Source: Rhodocyclaceae bacterium UBA2250
GTDB taxonomy: Bacteria > Pseudomonadota > Gammaproteobacteria > Burkholderiales > Rhodocyclaceae
Direction: 5' to 3'
Assembly (NCBI GenBank): GCA_002347285.1
Contig: DDXW01000059.1
Location: 1-29,808, forward strand
DNA length: 29,808 nucleotides
The translations under genes and the position numbers were made by a program. Shown here in pieces: positions 6,963 through 13,664 of the stretch (its first letter is position 1; each line of letters opens with the position of its first letter). The notes below the pieces were generated by a model. It saw only the letters and a list, made by a program, of their open reading frames with translations, searched no databases and was not told the DNA's origin.

Positions 6963-8311
6963 GCTGCCGGAATTTCCGGCAGGACGATGCGGGCGATCAG
7001 CCCGCCGCCGTCGCGCGGCGCGAGTTCGAGGCGGCCGCCGTGCGCGCGCGCGATGCGTTCGACGATCGCCAGTCCCAGACCGGCGCCGGCGGCGCCGGTG
7101 CGCGCCGCCTCGCCGCGCGTGAACGGCTGCCTGAGGCGCTCGGCCTCGGCCGGCGCGATGCCCGGCCCGCGGTCGAGCACCGCGATCACGATCGCTTCGC
7201 GCTCGCGCGTCAGGTTCAGCTCGACCGGCGCGGCGTCCTCACCCTGGCCGCCGTGGCGCAGCGCGTTCTCGATCAGGTTGATGACGGCGCGCCGCAGCGA
7301 CTCGATTCGAACCGGCGCGACGATTCGCGCAAACTCGGCGCCGGCGAGGCGGCGCACGCGGCCGCCGTAGCGGGCGGCGATCTCGTCGAGCAGGGCGGCC
7401 AGGTCGGCGGGGGCGCCGCGGCCGGCATCGGCCGGCCGCGCGAAGTCGAGGAACTGGCCGATGGTGCGGTCCATCTCGGCGATATCAGACTCCATGCCGG
7501 CGCGCGCCGCCGCGTCGGCGACGCTCATTTCCGTTTCCATGCGCAGGCGCGTCAGCGGCGTGCGCAGGTCGTGCGAGATGCCGGCCAGCAGCAGGGCGCG
7601 ATCCTCCTCGAGCTGCTTGAGATTCGCGCTCATCTGGTTGAAGGCATGCGTGACGGTGACGATCTCTTCCGGGCCGCGCAGCGGCAGCGGCGGCGGCGAT
7701 TCACCGGCGCCGAGCTTCTGCGCCGCGCGCTCGAGCGCCTTGAGCGGCCGCGTGATGCGGAAGACGATCAGCCAGGCGCCGGCGAGCGCCAGCAGCAGCA
7801 CGCCGGCGCCCCAGCCGAGCCATTGCAGCGGCAGGTGGCGCTCGAGGCGCTCGCGCGGCAGGGCGAGCCAGTAGCTGCCGCCGTCGCCTTCGCTGCCGGG
7901 AAAGAGGCGGAAGCTGACGAACAGGCCCGGCTCGCCGTTGACCTCGAAGGCGAGGCGCGTGTCCGCGCCGAGCCGGGCGTGCAGTTCCTGTTCGAGGTGG
8001 CGCGTCATCGCATGCGGCGGCGGCGGCTTGATCCGGTCATCGGCATCGATCGGATAGACGTGCACGCCTTCGGTGTCGGAGAGCTCGGCCAGCAGGTCGA
8101 GGCGGTGTTCCGGCCGGGCGGCGAGCAGCGCGGTGCGCGTCAGGTTGGTCACGCTCGCGATCATCTGCGCGAGGGCGCGGGCGCGCGGCTCGATCTCGGC
8201 TTCGCGCACCAGCGCCAGCCAGGCCGCCACCGCCAGCAGGATCAGCGTGGCGATCAGCAGGAAGGCGCGCCAGAGCAGGCTGCGGGGGATGAAGTGCGAC
8301 GGCGGCCGCAA
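6959..8311 (-). CDS. Two-component sensor histidine kinase, EnvZ-like
   Basis: A 450-residue inner-membrane sensor kinase. Membrane segments are at about 12-34 and 165-185, bounding a periplasmic sensor loop of about 130 residues. HAMP follows (about 186-235), then HisKA with phospho-acceptor H247 in GISHDLRTPLTRLR, and HATPase_c with LIENALRHGG (346-355), DRGPGI (380-385) and GAGLGLAIVERIARAHGG (409-426). It should phosphorylate the regulator encoded just upstream. The start is a TTG at 8311, 3 nt after the regulator's stop; AAGGA upstream supports it and no ATG is available before the first membrane segment. The layout resembles EnvZ-type osmosensing or envelope-stress kinases, but the signal cannot be deduced from sequence. 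Confidence 0.93.
   Translation of the reverse strand: MRPPSHFIPRSLLWRAFLLIATLILLAVAAWLALVREAEIEPRARALAQMIASVTNLTRTALLAARPEHRLDLLAELSDTEGVHVYPIDADDRIKPPPPHAMTRHLEQELHARLGADTRLAFEVNGEPGLFVSFRLFPGSEGDGGSYWLALPRERLERHLPLQWLGWGAGVLLLALAGAWLIVFRITRPLKALERAAQKLGAGESPPPLPLRGPEEIVTVTHAFNQMSANLKQLEEDRALLLAGISHDLRTPLTRLRMETEMSVADAAARAGMESDIAEMDRTIGQFLDFARPADAGRGAPADLAALLDEIAARYGGRVRRLAGAEFARIVAPVRIESLRRAVINLIENALRHGGQGEDAAPVELNLTREREAIVIAVLDRGPGIAPAEAERLRQPFTRGEAARTGAAGAGLGLAIVERIARAHGGRLELAPRDGGGLIARIVLPEIPAA
6964..6982. terminator. Perfect 19-bp palindrome at convergent gene ends
   Basis: CTGCCGGAA, one T, then TTCCGGCAG: 9-bp arms centred on 6973. It lies two bases past the Sel1-gene stop and within the last codons of the convergent kinase gene. 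It could act as a transcript-end hairpin for the plus strand, but there is no T-run, so intrinsic termination is uncertain. Confidence 0.4.
7331..7353 (-). repeat. Dispersed 23-bp motif, copy 3 (in sensor kinase gene)
   Basis: Exact consensus match, sense to the kinase gene but in a different reading frame from the other sense copies (read as RRLAGAEF). This frame difference argues for a DNA-level motif. Confidence 0.75.
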
Positions 8312-8314
8312 GGC

Positions 8315-9055
8315 TCAGCCCGTTTCCTTGCCGTCCGGGACGAACACGTAGCCGAAGCCCCACACCGTCTGGATGTGGCGCGGCTTGGCGGGGTCGGGTT
8401 CGACGAGCTTGCGCAGGCGCGAGATCTGCACGTCGATGGCGCGGTCGAACACGCCGTGCTCGCGGCCGCGCGCCAGCTCCATCAGCTTGTCGCGCGACAG
8501 CGGCTGGCGCGGATGCCTGAGCAGCACCTGCAGCAGGCCGAACTCGCCGGTGGTGAGCATCGTCGTCGTGCCTTCGCGCACCAGTTCGCGCGTCGCCAGA
8601 TTCACCTCGACCGGCCCGAAGCGCACGACCTCCTGCGCGGTGGCCGGCGCGCCGGCGGGCGGCGGCGCGGCGCGCCGGCGCAGCACGGCATGGATGCGCG
8701 CGACCAGCTCGCGCGGGTTGAACGGCTTGGGCAGATAGTCGTCGGCGCCGAGCTCGAGGCCGACGATGCGGTCGATGTCGTCGCCCTTGGCGGTGAGCAT
8801 CAGGATCGCGATGTCGTTCCCGGCGGCGCCATTGCCGCGCAGGCGGCGGCAGATCGACAGGCCGTCCTCGCCGGGCAGCATCAGGTCGAGCACGATCAGG
8901 TCGTAGAGTTCGCGCTCGAGCGCGCGGTCCATGCCCGCCGCATCGGCGACGGCCTTGACGGCGAACCCCTGCTCGACCAGGTAGCGCTCGAGTTGGCTGC
9001 GCAGCCGCAGGTCGTCGTCGATGACGAGGATTTTCGGTTTGCGTGCGTCGTTCAT
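8315..9055 (-). CDS. OmpR-family response regulator
   Basis: A 246-residue DNA-binding response regulator. The receiver domain (about 8-120) carries the acidic pocket (VIDDD), phospho-acceptor D57 in VLDLMLPGEDG, T88 and K110 (YLPKPFNPRE). The winged-helix output domain (about 145-240) includes FGPVEVNLATRELVREG, LTTGEFGLLQVLL and the HIQTVWGFGYVFVPDG ending typical of OmpR. It is co-transcribed with the EnvZ-like kinase immediately downstream. The promoter must lie in 9056-9178, shared with a divergent small exported protein that may be a target or accessory. Calling it OmpR itself is an inference from similarity. Confidence 0.93.
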   Translation of the reverse strand: MNDARKPKILVIDDDLRLRSQLERYLVEQGFAVKAVADAAGMDRALERELYDLIVLDLMLPGEDGLSICRRLRGNGAAGNDIAILMLTAKGDDIDRIVGLELGADDYLPKPFNPRELVARIHAVLRRRAAPPPAGAPATAQEVVRFGPVEVNLATRELVREGTTTMLTTGEFGLLQVLLRHPRQPLSRDKLMELARGREHGVFDRAIDVQISRLRKLVEPDPAKPRHIQTVWGFGYVFVPDGKETG

Positions 9056-9166
9056 GGCGCGAAGGATACCGCCGTTGCCGCACGCCGGGCGTTGCAGGAT
9101 GTTGCCGGCGCGGCGCGGCGCAACGGAATGTTACAAAGCCCGCCGCGCAACGCGGAGGGGCCGACC

Positions 9167-9172
9167 TAGAAT
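9167..9172 (+). promoter_or_regulatory. TAGAAT -10-like box, near-leaderless
   Basis: TAGAAT ends 6 nt before the ATG at 9179, so a start 6-7 nt downstream of the box would give a leaderless mRNA. No good -35 is visible. It is one of four similar arrangements in the window. Confidence 0.35.
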
Positions 9173-9178
9173 GCAGGC

Positions 9179-9460
9179 ATGAAAAAGTCCGTCCGTCTCC
9201 TCGCCCTGCTGTGCTGCGCCATCGTCATGCCGACGGCGGCGCAGGAGCCGCCGCCGGCCAATGGGCAGGCGGTGCGCGGCTGGCGCGACATGCCGCCCGA
9301 GCAGCGCGAGCAGATGCGTCGCCAGATGCGCGAGGAACGGCGCGAGCGCCGCGAGATGTGGCAGCAGATGACGCCCGAGGAGCGCCACCAGCTGCGCCGC
9401 GACATCCGCGAGGCGGGACGCGAGCTCTACCCGCGCCACGGTCGCCGTCCGCGCGACTAG
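9179..9460 (+). CDS. Small exported Arg/Glu/Met-rich protein, CpxP/Spy-like in style
   Basis: A 93-residue protein. Residues 1-21 form a signal peptide (KKSVRLLALLCCAIVMPTAAQ). The mature part is a highly charged helix-forming chain with two related segments, MPPEQREQMRRQMREE and MTPEERHQLRRDIREAGRE. The layout (short, periplasmic, helical, repeated P-E-x-R motifs) recalls CpxP/Spy-type periplasmic sensors, which carry LTxxQ motifs, but I cannot assign it to that family. It diverges from the OmpR/EnvZ-like pair, as cpxP diverges from cpxRA in E. coli. The stop is 3 bp from the convergent nikO stop. Confidence 0.75.
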   Translation: MKKSVRLLALLCCAIVMPTAAQEPPPANGQAVRGWRDMPPEQREQMRRQMREERRERREMWQQMTPEERHQLRRDIREAGRELYPRHGRRPRD

Positions 9461-9463
9461 AAC

Positions 9464-10249
9464 CTAGCCGGCATCCCAGTCGTGTACATGCACGTGACTG
9501 TGCAGTGCACCGTCATGGCGGTGCTTGTGGCGGTGCGCGAGGCGCGCTTCCTCCAGCAGCGGCAGGTTGCCGAGCGCCGCGGCGACCGGGCCGTCGTACA
9601 GCAGCCGTCCGCCGTCGCCGAGCACGAGGCAGCGGCTGCCGAGTTCCGCTGCCAGCGACAGGTTGTGGGTCGCGGCGACGACCGTCACGGACGAATCCAG
9701 CAAGGTATCGATCAGCCAGCCGACCGTCGCCGGGTCGAGGCTGGCCGAGGGCTCGTCGAGCAGCAGCAGCCGCGGGTCGAGCGCCAGCAGGCTGGCGAGC
9801 GCCACCTTCTGCTTCTGGCCGCCGGAGAGCAGGAACGGCGGCTGGTCGAGCAGCGGCGCGAGTTGCAGTTCCGCCGCCCAGCGCGCGACGCGCGCCTCGG
9901 CATCGGGCAGTTCGAGCTGGCGCGGGCCGTAGCCGATCTCGTCCTTCACCGTCGGGTTGAACAGCATCGCCTCGGGGTGCTGGAACAGCAGAGCGCACTC
10001 TTGCCTGAACCGGCGGGAGAATTCCCGCCGCGCCGCCAGCGCCGACTTTTCCAGTGATGTGCCTGCATAGCTCACCGTGCCGCTTTGCGGGAAGACGAGG
10101 CCGTTCATCAGCTTGAGCAGCGTCGACTTGCCGCAGCCGTTGGCGCCGAGGATCACCACCTTGTCGCCTGCGCGGACCTTCAGCGAGAGCTCGTCGATGA
10201 CGGGCCGGTCCGGCTCCCAGCCGAAGCGCACGCGGTCGAGTTCGAGCAT
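9464..10249 (-). CDS. nikO: ECF nickel/cobalt transporter ATPase (NikO/CbiO)
   Basis: A 261-residue ABC ATPase that powers metal-ion uptake with the membrane proteins encoded upstream. Walker A GANGCGKST is at 35-43, Q-loop Q90 in LLFQHPEAM, signature LSGGQKQKVALA at 141-152, Walker B LLLLDEP at 161-167 and the switch His at H195. The C-terminus is histidine-rich (eight His in about the last 22 residues: HRHKHRHD, then HSHVHVHD), suggesting metal binding. The ATG at 10249 overlaps the nikQ stop (TGATG); a longer upstream frame is a shadow. It is the last gene of the operon and converges on the small exported-protein gene. Nickel is preferred over cobalt because of nikK and nikL. Confidence 0.92.
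   Translation of the reverse strand: MLELDRVRFGWEPDRPVIDELSLKVRAGDKVVILGANGCGKSTLLKLMNGLVFPQSGTVSYAGTSLEKSALAARREFSRRFRQECALLFQHPEAMLFNPTVKDEIGYGPRQLELPDAEARVARWAAELQLAPLLDQPPFLLSGGQKQKVALASLLALDPRLLLLDEPSASLDPATVGWLIDTLLDSSVTVVAATHNLSLAAELGSRCLVLGDGGRLLYDGPVAAALGNLPLLEEARLAHRHKHRHDGALHSHVHVHDWDAG
10027..10049 (+). repeat. Dispersed 23-bp motif, copy 4 (in nikO)
   Basis: One mismatch to the consensus (C to G at position 6). It is antisense to nikO, whose protein reads KSALAARR here. Confidence 0.6.
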
Positions 10250-10797
10250 CAGTCGAAGGCTCCGCGCGAGCGCATCGCCAGCGCCACCTCGGCCGACTGC
10301 GCCTGCGCCTTGTCGAGCAGGGCGACGGCCTGCGCGCCGGCGTGGCGGCGCCGGTCGAGCAGGCTCGGCCGCACGATGTTGCGGCTGGCGAAGGCGAGGC
10401 GGAAATCCTTGAGCATTCTTTCGAAGCTGCGCGTCTGTCCCATGGCGAGGGTGGCGAGCAGCGTCGCCGTCGGCCAGCCGGCCAGCGCGGCGAGCAGATC
10501 GACGCGCGCGACGAACCAGAAGCCGAGGAAGACCATCAGCAGCACGCGCAGGTTGGCGACGAGCAGCCAGCCGCTGTCGATCCGGCCTTGCCAGAGGCCG
10601 ACGAGGACGACGCCGAGGCTCACCGAGAGATTGAAGGCGAGGATCGCCAGCAGACTCCTCTTGAGAATGCGCCAGCGTTCTCCGCCTGCGCACAGGACGG
10701 CTGCGGCGAGTCCGAGCGCGAGCAGCCGCGGGTCATGCACGAAAGTCGGCGCCGGCAGGGCGGCGAGATAGAGGTACAACGCGTGGCGTGGCTTCAT
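10249..10797 (-). CDS. nikQ: ECF transporter transmembrane T-component (NikQ/CbiQ)
   Basis: A 182-residue inner-membrane protein of the CbiQ family, the T-component coupling the ATPase to the substrate-binding subunit. It has about four hydrophobic segments (around 4-38, 45-75, 80-105 and 110-130). The C-terminal cytoplasmic part holds the coupling-helix region with ARS-type motifs, here ALAMRSRGAFD at the end and FRLAFASRN earlier. It is shorter than many CbiQ proteins (about 220-260). The ATG at 10797 overlaps the nikM stop (ATGA), so the longer frame starting at 10830 is rejected. The stop overlaps the nikO start, so translation is probably coupled in the order nikM-nikQ-nikO. Confidence 0.85.
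   Translation of the reverse strand: MKPRHALYLYLAALPAPTFVHDPRLLALGLAAAVLCAGGERWRILKRSLLAILAFNLSVSLGVVLVGLWQGRIDSGWLLVANLRVLLMVFLGFWFVARVDLLAALAGWPTATLLATLAMGQTRSFERMLKDFRLAFASRNIVRPSLLDRRRHAGAQAVALLDKAQAQSAEVALAMRSRGAFD
10742..10764 (-). repeat. Dispersed 23-bp motif, copy 5 (in nikQ)
   Basis: Exact consensus match, sense to nikQ, read as AALPAPTF near the N-terminus. Confidence 0.7.
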
Positions 10798-11435
10798 GCC
10801 CGCCATTTTCGCATCCGCGCGTAGCGCCACACCAGCAGCGTCAGTGCCGCCTCCCCGAGACCGATGAAAACGTGCGGCACCAGGATCGCCGGCAGCGTGA
10901 TTTCAATGCCGAAGGGGAAGAACAGCGGCGATCCGTCGGGCTTCGTCGCGATGAGCGGCTGCAGACCCAGTACGAACGCGACCAGTGCGCCGGGAACGAT
11001 CACCGAGAGCCAGGCGGCGACGGCGACGGCGACAGTCTCGTTGAACCCGCGCAGCAGGCGGAACGTCGCGACCGCCGTCGCGCCGCCGGCCAATCCCATC
11101 GCCAGTGCGTTGATCGGCAGCGCGGTCAGCCCGCCCGCGCCGAACAGCAGCGCCTGCAGCAGCAGCACGCCGCTGTAGGCGAGGAAGGCGAGCCGCAGGC
11201 CGAACAGCAGCGCCAGCATCGCGACGCCGAGCGCGTGGCCGCTGGTGCCGCCGGGCAGCGGCAGCATGATCAGTCCCAATCCATAGGCCAGCGCGGTGAG
11301 CATCGCCAGCCGCGGGACCAGCGTTTCGTCGAGGGCGGATCGCAAGCCGCGCGCTGCCCACGCCCATGCGCCGAGGGCGATCACGGCGGCGGGCAGCCAG
11401 GTCTGCGGCGAGAGGAAACCGTCGGGGATATGCAT
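10794..11435 (-). CDS. nikM: ECF transporter metal-binding S-component (NikM/CbiM)
   Basis: A 213-residue inner-membrane substrate-binding subunit. The N-terminus MHIPDGFLSP is the NikM/CbiM hallmark: in characterised members the metal is held by the Met1 amine, His2 and a second His at position 67, and here H67 is present in GGTSGHALG. About seven hydrophobic segments follow. The exact N-terminus is fixed by this motif, because the Met must be residue 1. No separate NikN/CbiN gene is present; nikK and nikL upstream take that place, as in NikKLMQO systems. It overlaps nikQ by 4 bp and lies 10 bp after the outer-membrane protein gene. Nickel versus cobalt cannot be settled from NikM alone. Confidence 0.92.
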   Translation of the reverse strand: MHIPDGFLSPQTWLPAAVIALGAWAWAARGLRSALDETLVPRLAMLTALAYGLGLIMLPLPGGTSGHALGVAMLALLFGLRLAFLAYSGVLLLQALLFGAGGLTALPINALAMGLAGGATAVATFRLLRGFNETVAVAVAAWLSVIVPGALVAFVLGLQPLIATKPDGSPLFFPFGIEITLPAILVPHVFIGLGEAALTLLVWRYARMRKWRA

Positions 11436-11445
11436 TACAGCGGCA

Positions 11446-12444
11446 TCAGAACATCATCGAGGCCGAGAAGATCAGCCGGTATTTCTCCTTGCCCTCGGCG
11501 CCCTGCTGCTGCTTCTCTTCGTTGAGATCCGTCCACGCCGCCTTCTTGACGCCGACGGCGATGTTCAGGTTGTCCTTGTAGAAGCGCAGGCCGGGCAGCA
11601 GGTAGAGGATCCTGCCGCCGGTCGCCTGCGCGCCGACGCCGTTCTCGACGTCGCGGCCGAGCGACAGGTATTGGGCTTCCAGCACGCCATCGACGCGGAA
11701 GCGGCTGTCGGGATTCGTGTGCAGGCGCTGCGCGAGGCCGAGGTTGACGCGGTTCTCGGTGCCGAATTTCACTTGATTGCCGTCGTCGTAGCGGTACTCG
11801 CGGAAGCGGATCGTCGAGACTTCGAGGTTGAAGGTCAGGTCGCGCGTGAGTTGCTTGGTCGCCGTCAGACCCAGGCTCCACGAGTTCTTGCCGAAGCCGT
11901 GCGCCTTGCCGGGGTCGATGCTGCCGTCGGCGAGGCGGTGATTGGCGTTGCCGGTCGGCAGCGTGCCGCCGCCGAATACGGTGAAGTGCCAGTCCTCCTG
12001 GTCGTCGAGGCTCTCGTTGGCCGGCACGAGTCCGAAGCCGCCGTCGTACTTGAAGCCGATCTGCCCCATGACGGAAACGTCGGCCCAGCCCTTCGAGTCG
12101 AGGCCGCCCGCTTCCTGGATCTTGGCGTGGTAGGGCGCGAACACGTAGGCCGAGAACCACGGCGTGAAGCCGTGGCCGACGCCGACCATCCAGTAGTTGG
12201 CGTAGTCCTCCTCGGCCGTGCCGGGCGGGACGGTGTTGGCGGTGTAGGTCTTGTACTTGGCGTGGTCGAGCTTGGCGTAGAGCAGCGTCTTGCCGGCCGG
12301 CAGCACCGCGGAGCTTGCCGATTCGACGGGGGAGCCCGGTCCTTCGAGGGCGGCCGCGCCGACGCCGGCGACGCCGTGGTGAGCCAGTGCCGAAGTGGCC
12401 ACGAAAGTTGGCGCCAGCAGGGCGGCGGCCAGCAGTCGTTTCAT
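11446..12444 (-). CDS. Outer-membrane beta-barrel protein within nickel operon
   Basis: A 332-residue protein with a signal peptide (1-21, MKRLLAAALL...SALA) followed by HHGVAG. The mature chain has many alternating beta-strand segments (for example GWADVSVMGQIGFKYDGGFG, DWHFTVFGGGTLPTG, DLTFNLEVSTIRFREYRYDD, FRVDGVLEAQYLSLG) and ends in Phe (SASMMF), typical of an outer-membrane barrel needing a C-terminal aromatic for Bam recognition. It sits between nikL and nikM, overlapping the nikL stop (ATGA), so it is surely co-expressed with the transporter. A role as the outer-membrane entry route for the metal is an inference from context. It is not a TonB-dependent receptor: it is too short and has no plug. 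Confidence 0.85.
   Translation of the reverse strand: MKRLLAAALLAPTFVATSALAHHGVAGVGAAALEGPGSPVESASSAVLPAGKTLLYAKLDHAKYKTYTANTVPPGTAEEDYANYWMVGVGHGFTPWFSAYVFAPYHAKIQEAGGLDSKGWADVSVMGQIGFKYDGGFGLVPANESLDDQEDWHFTVFGGGTLPTGNANHRLADGSIDPGKAHGFGKNSWSLGLTATKQLTRDLTFNLEVSTIRFREYRYDDGNQVKFGTENRVNLGLAQRLHTNPDSRFRVDGVLEAQYLSLGRDVENGVGAQATGGRILYLLPGLRFYKDNLNIAVGVKKAAWTDLNEEKQQQGAEGKEKYRLIFSASMMF
12404..12426 (-). repeat. Dispersed 23-bp motif, copy 6 (in OMP signal peptide)
   Basis: The most divergent copy, with two mismatches to the consensus (positions 11 and 18). It is sense and read as AALLAPTF within the signal peptide. Confidence 0.5.
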
Positions 12445-12860
12445 GTTTTCTTCCTCGCGAACAATTGGAACAGGCCGAACAGGCCGAAGATCAGCGACAG
12501 ACCGAAGCCGGCGAGCAGCCAGCGCGGCACGGATGGTTCGGCGGCTTGTGTGCCGGCGGCCACGGCCGGTGCGGCGAATTCGAGATTGACGCCGTGGCCG
12601 TCCGCGGAGGTGGCCTGCAGGCGCCATTTGCCGATCGCATCCGGCACGAAGGCGATGCGGCCGGCCGCGTCGGTGTTGCCGACCTGGCGCGGCGTTTCCT
12701 GTCCGGCCGGATAAAGAGCGTATTTCTCGTAGGCGAAGGGCTCGCCGTTGGCGTAGGTCAGCGTGACGACGACGGCGCCGGCCGCTTCGATGCGGTGATG
12801 CACCTCGTGCGCCTGCGCCAGCGCGCTCCAGCAAACGAGCAGGACGAACAGGCGCCTCAT
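12441..12860 (-). CDS. nikL: NikL-like accessory component of ECF nickel transporter
   Basis: A 139-residue protein with a signal peptide (about 1-17) and His-containing mature N-terminus HEVHHRIE. A small beta-sandwich follows (VVVTLTYANGEPFAYEKYALYPAG, then GNTDAAGRIAFVPDAIGKWRLQATSADGHG). The C-terminal membrane anchor is at about 112-134 (VPRWLLAGFGLSLIFGLFGLFQLF) with ARKKT inside. This architecture matches NikL, the periplasmic anchored subunit of NikKLMQO transporters. The ATG at 12860 overlaps the nikK stop by 4 bp. The N-terminal His cluster could bind metal, though that is inference. Assignment rests on architecture plus neighbours. Confidence 0.75.
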   Translation of the reverse strand: MRRLFVLLVCWSALAQAHEVHHRIEAAGAVVVTLTYANGEPFAYEKYALYPAGQETPRQVGNTDAAGRIAFVPDAIGKWRLQATSADGHGVNLEFAAPAVAAGTQAAEPSVPRWLLAGFGLSLIFGLFGLFQLFARKKT

Positions 12861-13561
12861 TGCGGCAATTCCCACTGCAGCGTGGCGGCGACGATTTCCA
12901 CGTCGGCCTTGCCGTCGGCGAGCGGCGTCTCGACGCTCGCCGAAATCAGCTGGATGCCGCCGTGGCGCAGGCGGATTGCGATGCGGCCGTCGGCGTCCGT
13001 TTCGCCGCGCGTGTCGCCGTGGTAGGCGACCGGCACGCCTGCGAGCGGCTTGCCCGCGCGCAGGACGCGCACGACCAGCTTGTCGCCGGGCTTGAGCGTG
13101 AACGGATCGGCGGTCGGCACGATCTCGAGCCCGTCGCCGAGCGGCTGGGCTGCCGCGGCACTCCACTGCTCGAGCCGCTTCAGGCTCTCGCGGGACAGCC
13201 AGCTCCTGAGTGCGCCGGGCGCCTCGGGCTTCGGCACGTTCTTCGTCTCCCACGGCGTCTTGCTCCAGTAGCCTGAGGAGACCTCGACCAGCAGCACCGC
13301 GCAGTCGCCGGCTGCCGTCCACGGCGCGGTACCGGCGACGGCGAGCGGCCGGCTGCCGCCGCGCGCATCGACGCAGCGCGTCGCGGTGACGAAGCTGCCG
13401 CCGTAGGCGAGCGTTTCTGCACCGGTGTGGCTGCTGTGGCGGTGGCCCTGATAGAGCGTCCAGCGCTGGCCGTTCTTCTCCAGCCACAGGTCGTGGGCAT
13501 GGAGCGGCGCGGCGCAGAGGGCGAGACCGATGGCGGTGAGCAGGGCGCGCGGGAGATTCAT
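12857..13561 (-). CDS. nikK: DUF4198 periplasmic protein, NikK-like
   Basis: A 234-residue protein with a signal peptide (about 1-21, LLTAIGLALCAAPLHA) and mature start HDLWLEKNGQRWTLYQGHRHS, the typical DUF4198 beginning with metal-capable His residues. The C-terminal half is a beta-rich domain with PFTLKPGDKLVVRVLRAGKPLAGVPVAYHGD and TDADGRIAIRLRHGGIQLISA. NikK of NikKLMQO transporters has this architecture and probably hands Ni2+ to NikM. The ATG at 13561 is preferred to a TTG seven codons upstream because the signal peptide begins there. It is the first gene of the operon; a NikR-like half-site lies directly upstream. Confidence 0.75.
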   Translation of the reverse strand: MNLPRALLTAIGLALCAAPLHAHDLWLEKNGQRWTLYQGHRHSSHTGAETLAYGGSFVTATRCVDARGGSRPLAVAGTAPWTAAGDCAVLLVEVSSGYWSKTPWETKNVPKPEAPGALRSWLSRESLKRLEQWSAAAAQPLGDGLEIVPTADPFTLKPGDKLVVRVLRAGKPLAGVPVAYHGDTRGETDADGRIAIRLRHGGIQLISASVETPLADGKADVEIVAATLQWELPQ

Positions 13562-13573
13562 CGTCTTGTCGTT

Positions 13574-13601
13574 GTATGACAAAAATTCTAAAACATCTTA
13601 A
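13574..13601. promoter_or_regulatory. Possible NikR operator upstream of nikK
   Basis: GTATGA at 13574-13579, a 16-nt spacer, then TCTTAA at 13596-13601. The NikR consensus is GTATGA-N16-TCATAC, so the first half is perfect and the second matches 4 of 6. It lies 13 bp upstream of the nikK ATG and covers a TAGAAT-like -10 (minus strand, 13586-13591), so binding would block transcription. The degenerate half keeps this tentative. Confidence 0.35.
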
Positions 13602-13648
13602 CACGGCATTGCGCATTCCACGCTGGCGGGTGGCGGCGCGTTTCACGT

Positions 13649-13654
13649 TAAGAT
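13649..13654 (+). promoter_or_regulatory. TAAGAT -10-like box, short leader
   Basis: TAAGAT ends 10 nt before the ATG of the MlaE-like permease gene at 13665, giving a leader of only a few nucleotides. The -35 is not evident. Confidence 0.3.
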
Positions 13655-13664
13655 TCCCGCCATC

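Noticed and set aside
7701..7714. Partial motif CCGGCGCCGAGCTT in the sensor kinase gene
   Set aside because: Only the central 11 bases match and the left arm is absent; this level of match is expected by chance in such DNA.
9464..10693. NikO as a 409-residue fusion
   Set aside because: The extra N-terminal 148 residues are an out-of-frame reading of nikQ; the true ATG at 10249 overlaps the nikQ stop and starts a normal ABC ATPase.
10249..11435. Cobalamin-linked cobalt transporter CbiMNQO
   Set aside because: There is no CbiN and no visible B12 riboswitch or cobalamin genes; DUF4198 (NikK) and NikL-type components point to a nickel system, though cobalt cannot be fully excluded.
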